From: Dehalococcoidia bacterium
Lineage (GTDB): Bacteria > Chloroflexota > Dehalococcoidia > Bin125
Length of the DNA stretch: 7,326 nt
Direction: 5' to 3'
Assembly: GCA_007571275.1 (NCBI GenBank)
Contig: RKRS01000161.1
Span: 1 to 7,326 of the forward strand
Shown: positions 1-5,544 of the stretch, piece after piece
Position numbering within the stretch: position 1 is the first letter of the stretch
How the letters are laid out: each line of letters opens with the position of its first letter
Program-made: the position numbers and the translations under genes
Notes under the pieces: generated by a model
The model's input: the letters and a program-made list of their open reading frames with translations, nothing else
The model's database searches: none
Told to the model about the DNA's origin: nothing

Positions 1-283
1 TGGCGGCGGCGGCGATCATTACGGCCGCCTGCGCCTGCCCAAGCACAACTGCGATCTTCACGTTCTTGTGGTTGAACGGGCGCTCGATTGCGACTGCGTC
101 GGGCCGATGCTGCTGGAGTAACTCGCTAATGCGAAGATTGATGTGGCGCAGGCGATCGGGCAGCGATCCATCAGGTGGACGTATGGTCCCCCAGCGGAGA
201 TTCGCGGTTCCGTCCGTCCCGATGCCCAGCAGCCCCCAGCCTGTGGCGTTGAGGCCGGGATCGATCCCGAGGATACGAACCAT
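1..283 (-). CDS. ruvC: Crossover junction endodeoxyribonuclease RuvC, N-terminal part (cut by window edge)
   Basis: RuvC is the dimeric Mg2+-dependent nuclease that resolves Holliday junctions with RuvAB in recombinational repair. The first 94 codons are visible; the rest lies beyond the left edge, so the truncation is only the window boundary. The protein opens with the RNase H-fold motif GIDPG, placing catalytic Asp at residue 8. A second acidic residue, Glu67, sits in AIERPF, followed by the family-typical NxKNVK and LGQAQA stretches (71-86). Phe70 lies where E. coli RuvC has Phe69. The two C-terminal catalytic acids (E. coli Asp138 and Asp141) cannot be checked. The ATG start is nine bases after the yebC stop, and an AGG that overlaps that stop (292-294) lies eight bases upstream. 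This suggests ruvC is co-translated with yebC, an arrangement seen in many bacteria. The alanine run at the window edge comes from a GCC repeat and fits a helix. Confidence 0.95.
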   Translation of the reverse strand, partial: MVRILGIDPGLNATGWGLLGIGTDGTANLRWGTIRPPDGSLPDRLRHINLRISELLQQHRPDAVAIERPFNHKNVKIAVVLGQAQAAVMIAAAA

Positions 284-292
284 GTTGCGAGC

Positions 293-1039
293 CTATGCCT
301 CCACGAGCGCGGCATCGGGGAAGTCGGCATTGGTGAAGACGCGCTGAACATCATCGAGGTCTTCGAGTGAATCGATCAGCCTCAGCAGCTTGGCCGCCTG
401 GTCAGTATCGACCGGCACCATGTTGGTTGCGCGCATCACGACCTCGGCGGAGGCGATCGGCGCGCCGATCTCCTCCACCGCGCTACGCGCTGATTCCAGG
501 TCCGATGGAGCGGTAATGACCTCGACCAGACCCTCATCGATTTCGACATCCTCGGCGCCGCCGTCGATTGCGGCCAGCATGATGTCGTCAGGGTCTGTCT
601 GGGCATCGACATCGACCGCGATCACGCCCTTTTGCACAAACAGCCAGGCCACCGCGCCCGATTCGGCCATGCTCGTCCCGGCGCGGGTCAATGTCGCCCG
701 AACCTCCGACACCGTGCGATTACGGTTGTCGGTCAGCGAGTCAATCAACAAAGCAGCGCCGCCGGGTCCGTAGGCTTCATAGCGGATTTCTTCCAACTGC
801 GAGCCGTCCGCGCCACCTGAGGCGCGGTCAATCGCGCGCTGGATGTTGGTGTTGGGCATATTGGAAGCGCGCGCCCGTTCCACAGCGAGACGCAACGCTG
901 AATTTTCCTCAGGCTTCGGCCCACCCGCACGAACAGCGACAGCGATCTCGCGCCCGAGCTTGGTAAAGAGCTGACCACGCTTGGCGTCGGTGACGCCTTT
1001 CTTGCGCTTGATCTGAGCCCATTTCGAATGGCCGGCCAT
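293..1039 (-). CDS. yebC: YebC/PmpR family translation or regulatory factor
   Basis: This is a full-length 248-residue member of the YebC/PmpR (TACO1-related) family, whose usual length is about 240-250. The N-terminus MAGHSKWAQIKRKKG is the family hallmark, followed by DAKRGQLFTKLGREI (residues 18-32), a basic segment of the helical first domain. Residues 60-75 (NMPNTNIQRAIDRASG) and the later YEAYGPGGAALLI segment are also diagnostic. The family was first described as DNA-binding transcription regulators (PmpR). Later work on TACO1 and bacterial YebC2 points to ribosome association and relief of stalling at proline-rich sequences. The sequence alone does not tell me which role applies here, so I would name it only as YebC family. 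The ATG has a good SD (GGAG, 1047-1050) seven bases upstream. It follows surE after 40 bases, the longest gap in the window, and precedes ruvC by nine bases. Confidence 0.96.
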   Translation of the reverse strand: MAGHSKWAQIKRKKGVTDAKRGQLFTKLGREIAVAVRAGGPKPEENSALRLAVERARASNMPNTNIQRAIDRASGGADGSQLEEIRYEAYGPGGAALLIDSLTDNRNRTVSEVRATLTRAGTSMAESGAVAWLFVQKGVIAVDVDAQTDPDDIMLAAIDGGAEDVEIDEGLVEVITAPSDLESARSAVEEIGAPIASAEVVMRATNMVPVDTDQAAKLLRLIDSLEDLDDVQRVFTNADFPDAALVEA

Positions 1040-1046
1040 TCTCGAA

Positions 1047-1050
1047 CTCC
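1047..1050 (-). promoter_or_regulatory. Shine-Dalgarno site of yebC
   Basis: On the minus strand this reads GGAG and lies seven bases before the yebC ATG at 1039. It sits in the 40-base surE/yebC spacer (1040-1079), the longest intergenic stretch here. I see no convincing hairpin terminator or paired -35/-10 boxes in the spacer. A TTGACC hexamer is present but is too close to the start codon to serve as a -35 for this gene. Confidence 0.7.
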
Positions 1051-1079
1051 TGTGCGGTCAATCGATGAAGTAGGAACGC

Positions 1080-1868
1080 TTAGTCTACAACGCCGCTAAT
1101 GAGGCTGTCGGGGTCGCCGATCAGCGATGCCGCCTCGGCCAGAGCGCTATGCATGGTCAGATCGTTATGCAACGGCGTCACAGCCACCGCGCCTGACATG
1201 ATGGTGGCGACGTCGGTATCCGCATCCACATCAATGCCCGGCCTGAACTCGAGCCGTCGTCTCGTGGCGCCATGGGCGTCGATCAGATCGACAACACGCG
1301 AGACGGCGAGGTCAGCCATCGCTACAACGCGCACTCCCGCGTACTCATCGATTGGTAGGTCGGGCGCGTTGACATTGAGGAACTGCAATCGTCCACTCTG
1401 CAACAGACGCTCGGCGATTCGACCAGCGACGAGCGCCGCGTCTTGCAGATGATCCTCATCGAATGAGGCGAGCGATGCGGCGACGCTGGGCAAGCCGCGC
1501 AGGTATCCCTGCATTGCCGACATCACGGTTCCCGAATGCAGAATCTCGCGGCCAACGTTTGGGCCGGGATTGACGCCGGAAACGATCATCGAGACGCGGC
1601 GCGGCGCGAAGTGGCGCAGCCCATGAACAACTGCGTCGGTCGGGGTGCCGTTGACCTGCCAGGCGTCGACGCCATCGATCCGCGAATGCGCTCGCTCAGC
1701 CTCGATGTCCTGTCGCAAGGTGAAGGCGGCGGACATGCCCGACTGATTGAACGCCGGCGCGACGACGATCACGTCAGCGAACTGGTTCACTGCTTCGGCG
1801 AGATGCCAGAGTCCGGGCGCTTCTACGCCGTCGTCGTTGGTCGCCAGGACAAGTGGTCGCTCGGTCAT
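1080..1868 (-). CDS. surE: 5'/3'-nucleotidase SurE
   Basis: SurE is a metal-dependent phosphatase that removes phosphate from nucleoside 5'- and 3'-monophosphates, and in some species from short polyphosphates; it is linked to stationary-phase survival. The 262-residue protein has the full active-site signature. ATNDDG at residues 9-14 gives metal ligands Asp12 and Asp13. PAFNQSG gives Ser43, GTPTD is at 74-78, and SGVNPGPNVG (97-106) gives ligand Asn100. The segment HSGTVMSAMQG follows, as expected. These match E. coli Asp8, Asp9, Ser39 and Asn92. The length is normal. The ATG places the NDDG motif where the family has it, so the start is secure, yet no SD-like sequence is visible in the 24 bases after the upstream stop. 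Translation may depend on reinitiation from the S58 gene. The neighbours suggest chance clustering in a housekeeping operon rather than a shared pathway. Confidence 0.95.
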   Translation of the reverse strand: MTERPLVLATNDDGVEAPGLWHLAEAVNQFADVIVVAPAFNQSGMSAAFTLRQDIEAERAHSRIDGVDAWQVNGTPTDAVVHGLRHFAPRRVSMIVSGVNPGPNVGREILHSGTVMSAMQGYLRGLPSVAASLASFDEDHLQDAALVAGRIAERLLQSGRLQFLNVNAPDLPIDEYAGVRVVAMADLAVSRVVDLIDAHGATRRRLEFRPGIDVDADTDVATIMSGAVAVTPLHNDLTMHSALAEAASLIGDPDSLISGVVD

Positions 1869-1892
1869 GGCAGGATCGTATCAGCCAGTTTG

Positions 1893-2933
1893 TTAACTCA
1901 AGGACTGCCACTCAGAGATTGACGGCACCCCGGCGAGCGATTCAGCTTCCGTGACGCTGCGCAATACCGCTCGAGCCACCGCCTCGGCGGCCATGGCGCC
2001 CGCGAGGGTCAGCATGGCGGGGATGCTGGTCACATCGATCTCACCGGTCGCCAGGGTGAACACGGTGTCGCCATCGCCTGGCGTGAAGACGGGGCTGATC
2101 GTTCTGGCCAGGCCTGCCGATCCCATGATCGCGACTCGCTTCGCTGTGCCCTTATGTAGTTTGGCATTGGTGGCGATCAAGGCGAGTGTCGTGTTGGCGC
2201 CGGCCTGTTCACTGGGCCGAGACGCGCGTATCTGTTGGAGAGATTCAAACTCGGCCAGCGATCGGTTGAGCAGCGTCTCGGAGGATCGCTGCATCTCACC
2301 GACATGCTCGCCGCGAGGGCCGGCGACGAGTTCACCAGTGTATGGGTCGATGATGTCGCCGACTGAATTGGTGGCGACCAATGCGCCAACGATCAAACCT
2401 GACTCGTGGACGAGCGAAGCGCTGCCGACGCCGCCCTTCAGTTGCGTGCCGGGCGGGCCGGTCTTGGCGACCGTGCAGCCGGTACCGACGCCGACACTGC
2501 CTTGACGAACGCGCCCTGATCTGGCGCGTCGGACGGCATTTCTACCCCAGACAGCCTGCGGATTCTCGTGGCTTCCGAGATGGAGGTCAAAAACCACAGC
2601 GCCCATGACGATGGGCAACGGCGGCTGATCGTCCGCCATCTTTAGACCTACACCCTGCTCGCGCAGCACGCGGCGCACGCCGGTCGAGGCCTCCAGGCCG
2701 AAGACGCTGCCGCCGGTCAGGAGGACGGCATGGACCTCTTGAATCGCGTTCTCGGAAACGGCGAGATCGGTATCAAGCGTGCCCGGCGCGCCGCCAACCT
2801 GGAAGACGCCCGGCATCGCGCCTGCGCGAGCGACGACCACGGTACAACCGGTCGCTTTGGGGCGATCGGTGACATGTCCGACTTCGATGCCTGGCACATC
2901 GGTAATGGCGTCGAATGGACCTGGGCTAGTCAT
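1893..2933 (-). CDS. P1 family (S58, DmpA/NylC-like) self-cleaving aminopeptidase or amidase
   Basis: The 346-residue protein belongs to MEROPS family S58, Ntn-fold enzymes made as an inactive chain that cuts itself to expose an N-terminal nucleophile. Family markers are ITDVPGIEVGHVTD (10-23), the GGSVFGLEA segment (74-82), QLKGGVGSAS (164-173) and GALVATNSVGD (183-193). The cleavage site reads GANTTLALIATNA (245-257), placing the scissile bond between Asn247 and Thr248. That would give an alpha chain of about 247 residues and a beta chain of 99. Asp287 and Asp289 in GDGDTVF lie 39 and 41 residues after the nucleophile, the spacing I recall for Asp306/Asp308 relative to Thr267 in nylon-oligomer hydrolase NylC. 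DmpA and BapA instead use Ser. Members cleave N-terminal D- or beta-amino acids or linear amides; the substrate here is unknown. No signal peptide is visible. The ATG lies within the last codons of the nitrilase gene (8-base overlap) without a clear SD, so translational coupling is likely. Confidence 0.9.
   Translation of the reverse strand: MTSPGPFDAITDVPGIEVGHVTDRPKATGCTVVVARAGAMPGVFQVGGAPGTLDTDLAVSENAIQEVHAVLLTGGSVFGLEASTGVRRVLREQGVGLKMADDQPPLPIVMGAVVFDLHLGSHENPQAVWGRNAVRRARSGRVRQGSVGVGTGCTVAKTGPPGTQLKGGVGSASLVHESGLIVGALVATNSVGDIIDPYTGELVAGPRGEHVGEMQRSSETLLNRSLAEFESLQQIRASRPSEQAGANTTLALIATNAKLHKGTAKRVAIMGSAGLARTISPVFTPGDGDTVFTLATGEIDVTSIPAMLTLAGAMAAEAVARAVLRSVTEAESLAGVPSISEWQSLS
2926..2933 (-). 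other. Stop/start overlap of nitrilase and S58 genes
   Basis: The last codons of the nitrilase (ATCGATGACTAG on the minus strand) contain the ATG of the S58 gene, so the reading frames share eight bases. No SD-like purine run precedes this ATG. Such overlaps usually mean that translation of the second gene depends on ribosomes finishing the first, which would keep the two products in step. Confidence 0.75.
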
Positions 2934-3843
2934 CGATCACGAGAGGTCGTTTGGGTCGCTTGTCCCAGTGCAGCTGGAAGACGTCGGGCCTGGCGTAATG
3001 GCCGGCGGAATCTACCCAGCGCTTGGATTCGATCGTGGCGTCGAGGTCGATCTCGGCGTAGATGATGGTCTCGATGTCGGTCACGGGTTCGACGAGATAC
3101 TTCCCACCCGGTGCGATGATCGCCGAACCGCCAGCCGCATGCCAGAATGGTTCCTCGCCGAACGGCGCGCCAGCGGGTAACAGATCGGGCGACATGGTCT
3201 CGCGGGCGACGATCACGTAGCAGGCGTTCTCATAGGCGATATGGCGAGTGGCGGCGTCGATCACGGGATGCAGCTGCTCCCAGCCGGGCCAGACCGATGC
3301 ATGAACCTGAATGCCCAACGTGGACAGCGCGTAACGCGCGGGAGCCATCTGATGCTCATAACAGATCAGGCCGCCCAGACGTCCAACTTCGGTGTCATAG
3401 ACGTCGAGGTCTGAGCCGTCGCCGTAACCCCAGATCAGTCGCTCGGACAGCGTCGGCACCAGCTTGCGGTGCTTGCCCAACAACGCGCCGTCCGGGCCAA
3501 TGTAGGCGAGTGTGTTGTAGATCGTGCCTGCGGTCGGTTCCCGTTCGTTGACGCCGATTACGACGTGCGCCTGCGCGGCGGCAGCGGCCTGGGAAATGCG
3601 ATCCCACTCCGCGCCGGGGATGGCGATGCTGTTCTGAAACGTGTGCTCATAGGAGGAGGCAAAGGCCTGACGGTCGGCGGCACGGGAATGATAGTAGGGA
3701 TAGGACGGTATCCAGGTTTCCGGAAACACGATTAAGCCTGCGCCCTCGCGGGCGGCTTCTTCGATGGCCATCACCGCCTTGTCCACACTTTGTTCGAGCG
3801 TCAGGCCAGGAGCGCGTTGTACGGCGGCGGCGAGAAAGGTCAT
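2926..3843 (-). CDS. Nitrilase-branch carbon-nitrogen hydrolase
   Basis: This 305-residue protein is a nitrilase-superfamily enzyme closest in its motifs to true nitrilases (branch 1), which convert organic nitriles to acids and ammonia or, in relatives, to amides. The catalytic set is complete: Glu42 in FPETWIPSYP, Lys127 in GKHRKLVPT, the second Glu134 in TLSERLIWG, and nucleophile Cys161 in GGLICYEHQM. Also typical are VIGVNERE (95-102), the VHASVWPGW segment (180-188) and the C-terminal GHYARPDVFQL (280-290). The residue after the active cysteine is Tyr, where most branch-1 nitrilases have Trp (CWE). Length is somewhat shorter than many nitrilases (about 330-370). The enzyme should be cytoplasmic and oligomeric. 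It starts three bases after the SDR stop with the best SD in the window and overlaps the S58 gene by eight bases, so the two hydrolases are probably made together. Cyanide hydratase or an amidase role remains possible. Confidence 0.92.
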   Translation of the reverse strand: MTFLAAAVQRAPGLTLEQSVDKAVMAIEEAAREGAGLIVFPETWIPSYPYYHSRAADRQAFASSYEHTFQNSIAIPGAEWDRISQAAAAAQAHVVIGVNEREPTAGTIYNTLAYIGPDGALLGKHRKLVPTLSERLIWGYGDGSDLDVYDTEVGRLGGLICYEHQMAPARYALSTLGIQVHASVWPGWEQLHPVIDAATRHIAYENACYVIVARETMSPDLLPAGAPFGEEPFWHAAGGSAIIAPGGKYLVEPVTDIETIIYAEIDLDATIESKRWVDSAGHYARPDVFQLHWDKRPKRPLVIDD

Positions 3844-3845
3844 GT

Positions 3846-3853
3846 ATCACCTC
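3846..3853 (-). promoter_or_regulatory. Strong Shine-Dalgarno site of the nitrilase gene
   Basis: The minus strand reads GAGGTGAT, an eight-base match to the anti-SD complement AGGAGGTGAT. GAGG lies six bases before the nitrilase ATG at 3843. The site is built into the last codons and stop of the SDR gene (CCG AGG TGA). It is the strongest ribosome-binding site in the window, suggesting that the nitrilase is well translated compared with its neighbours. Confidence 0.8.
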
Positions 3854-4635
3854 GGATCGAGCGACCAGAGTCCATAGCCGCCGGTCACTGGAACGACTGT
3901 GCCCGTGATGTAGCTGGCCGCCTCAGAAAGTAGGAACGCGACCGCCCCGGCGACCTCATCGTCCGCGCCGAGACGTCGCATCGCGGTATGCGCCTCGACG
4001 CGCGCGCGGTACCAACCAGGCATCGGTTCCGTGAGCGGCGTGTCGATGAACGCCGGCGCCACACAGTTCACACGGATTGGCGCTGTGAGCGAATGCGCCC
4101 ACTCGGCGGCCAGGGTGCGGGTCATCGCCTCGACGGCGGCGCGCGTCATCGAGTAGGCGGCCTGTCGCGGCAGGCCGTACTCCGCGCCGACGCTGGAAAT
4201 CGTGACGATCGAGCCGCCACGCTCGGCGTCGATCAAGCGGGCGGCAAAGTTGCGGGTCAGGAAGAAGGTGCCGCGTTGGTTGATGTTCTGGATCTGATCG
4301 TAGTCATCCGCCGTGATCCGCTCGCCGCGCTGCAGGATCGGCGAGACACCAGCCACGTTGACCAGTCCCGTCAGTGGGCCAACCGTCTCCTCAACATCGT
4401 CGAGCAGCGACTCATGGTCCTCGATCGCCGCCACATCGGCGCGGAACGCCCAGGCTTGACCGCCATCGTCGCGAATTCTCTGGGCCACTTCTTCAACCTG
4501 GGCGACGGTTCGGGCCGTGATCGCCACGTGCGCGCCCATGCGCGCAATCAACTCAGCGGCCGCCCGCCCAATGCCGCGACCCGCGCCAGAAACGAGAATG
4601 ATCTGCCCGTCCAGGGCGAACGGCGATTGGCTCAT
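3847..4635 (-). CDS. Short-chain dehydrogenase/reductase (SDR) with YxxxR active site
   Basis: This is a classical-type SDR of 262 residues, presumably NAD(P)(H)-dependent and cytoplasmic. The Rossmann cofactor motif is SGAGRGIG (residues 16-23). NVAG (93-96) replaces the usual NNAG. The tetrad asparagine is Asn119, Ser148 is in TISSVG, and Tyr161 follows 13 residues later, the normal spacing. The residue four after Tyr161, almost always Lys, is Arg165 (YSMTR, codon CGC), so the catalytic lysine is conservatively replaced. The C-terminal VNCVAPAFIDTPL and ITGTVVPVTGG segments are typical. I chose the ATG at 4635, which has GAGG eight bases upstream. A TTG at 4671 would add 12 residues but has no SD and overlaps the previous gene. 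The gene starts 25 bases after the zinc-motif gene and ends three bases before the nitrilase. Its place there suggests a shared catabolic role, but the substrate cannot be told from sequence. Confidence 0.9.
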   Translation of the reverse strand: MSQSPFALDGQIILVSGAGRGIGRAAAELIARMGAHVAITARTVAQVEEVAQRIRDDGGQAWAFRADVAAIEDHESLLDDVEETVGPLTGLVNVAGVSPILQRGERITADDYDQIQNINQRGTFFLTRNFAARLIDAERGGSIVTISSVGAEYGLPRQAAYSMTRAAVEAMTRTLAAEWAHSLTAPIRVNCVAPAFIDTPLTEPMPGWYRARVEAHTAMRRLGADDEVAGAVAFLLSEAASYITGTVVPVTGGYGLWSLDPR

Positions 4636-4643
4636 GCTCGCTG

Positions 4644-4647
4644 CCTC
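4644..4647 (-). promoter_or_regulatory. Shine-Dalgarno site that decides the SDR start
   Basis: The minus strand reads GAGG, eight bases before the ATG at 4635. The longer reading frame could begin at a TTG at 4671, but that codon lies inside the previous gene and has no purine-rich site in front of it. The ATG start also puts the Rossmann glycine motif at the usual distance from the N-terminus. Confidence 0.7.
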
Positions 4648-4660
4648 ATTTCCGATCTCA

Positions 4661-5539
4661 CTACTCTTCAAGCGCCATGGTGTCGCGCACGTGAAGATAC
4701 AGCCAGATCAGGTCGCGAGCGGCTGCCGTGATCTTGTCGATCGCATCGATGAACACTTCCAGCTGCGGCTCGTGGATCGCGAGCGCGTGGGTGAGCAACA
4801 CGCGCCGTCGTTGATTGAGCACCACGAGCGCGACCTGGTCGGGATTCATGCTGCGATCCGGCAGCCACTCCAGTTTGTGCGTCAACGCTGAGGACTGCTT
4901 GAGGCCATCGGCCAGCTCAAGCAACACACCCTGGTCAACCTTTTGCACACGCTCGATCCCGTTGGAAATCGCGAGCACGGCACCGGCGAATTGCCGCCAT
5001 TCCCTGCGCGGGATATCGCCGCGAGCAGCGTCAACGTCGGAGAGCGTGGGCAGCCGGAGGTCGCGCAGGAGTTCATCAGCGCTACGACCAGCGGTGAGGA
5101 TGCGGAAGGCGGCCACCGAGGGCGCGCTGAGCTCGAAGTTGGTGAAGGTCGTCAATAGCGGTTGCTCATGCCGACGCCGCAACGCGACGTACAGCGCCAT
5201 CAACTCCTGAGCGGCGTTGAGGTATTCCTCCACGATCCGCATGCCGATCACCTTGCGGTCGTCGGGATCAGCGAGCGCCTGGGAGCGGAACAACGCCTCA
5301 GCGACGGTGCGGTGCGCCTTGGCGCCAAACTTGGCGTAGTTGTCGAGGAACGCGATCTCGATTGCCTCGAGCGACCGATCCCAACAGGGCGCGCAGACGC
5401 GGGTGCGTGGATCGCTATGCGCCAGGTCAAACTGATCGCCACAGTCCTCGCAGGTGGCGATGGCGACATCATGACGACCGTCAGCGTCAGCCCGATACGG
5501 TTGTCTCGGGTGCGACTCAAAGGGTTGTCGCGTACTCAT
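4661..5539 (-). CDS. Uncharacterised protein with N-terminal CxxC-CxxC zinc-binding motif
   Basis: I do not recognise this 292-residue protein. An N-terminal segment contains two CxxC pairs, Cys30/Cys33 (CEDC) and Cys49/Cys52 (CAPC), separated by 15 residues, a spacing that fits a treble-clef or zinc-ribbon site. The first 25 residues are polar and probably disordered. After residue 55 the protein is rich in Leu, Ala, Arg and Glu with few glycines or prolines, and looks mainly alpha-helical, with a segment DRKVIGMRIVEEYLNAAQELMAL-like in character around 94-120. There is no signal peptide or membrane segment, so it should be cytoplasmic. It is a real gene: it fills the space between fpg and the SDR, begins five bases after the fpg stop, and runs intact for 879 bases. 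No clear SD precedes the ATG, so it may be coupled to fpg. Possible roles include nucleic-acid binding or acting as a protein adaptor, but nothing here proves either. Confidence 0.8.
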   Translation of the reverse strand: MSTRQPFESHPRQPYRADADGRHDVAIATCEDCGDQFDLAHSDPRTRVCAPCWDRSLEAIEIAFLDNYAKFGAKAHRTVAEALFRSQALADPDDRKVIGMRIVEEYLNAAQELMALYVALRRRHEQPLLTTFTNFELSAPSVAAFRILTAGRSADELLRDLRLPTLSDVDAARGDIPRREWRQFAGAVLAISNGIERVQKVDQGVLLELADGLKQSSALTHKLEWLPDRSMNPDQVALVVLNQRRRVLLTHALAIHEPQLEVFIDAIDKITAAARDLIWLYLHVRDTMALEE

Positions 5540-5544
5540 CTCGG

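Noticed and set aside
1..15. GGC/GCC trinucleotide run at the left edge
   Set aside because: It is in frame within ruvC and encodes an alanine stretch in a helical region, so no separate repeat element is needed to explain it.
1..283. ruvC as a pseudogene
   Set aside because: The frame is open to the window edge with both visible catalytic acids in place; the missing part is outside the window.
1040..1079. Possible promoter or terminator in the surE/yebC spacer
   Set aside because: The TTGACC hexamer is too near the start codon to be a -35 for yebC, no matching -10 is seen, and the spacer does not fold into an evident hairpin with a T-run.
1951..2505. Plus-strand open frame of 184 codons antisense to the S58 gene
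   Set aside because: Its product is low-complexity Ser/Pro/Ala/Thr-rich with no family features, and the opposite strand encodes a complete hydrolase with all expected motifs.
4636..4671. Twelve-residue N-terminal extension of the SDR from a TTG codon
   Set aside because: The TTG has no SD and lies inside the preceding gene, while the ATG at 4635 has GAGG at good spacing and gives the normal SDR N-terminus.
3988..4731. Plus-strand open frame of 247 codons antisense to the SDR gene
   Set aside because: It is a shadow frame typical of GC-rich DNA: it overlaps a clearly recognisable SDR, its translation is rich in Arg, His and Gly with no known motif, and it crosses a gene boundary on the other strand.
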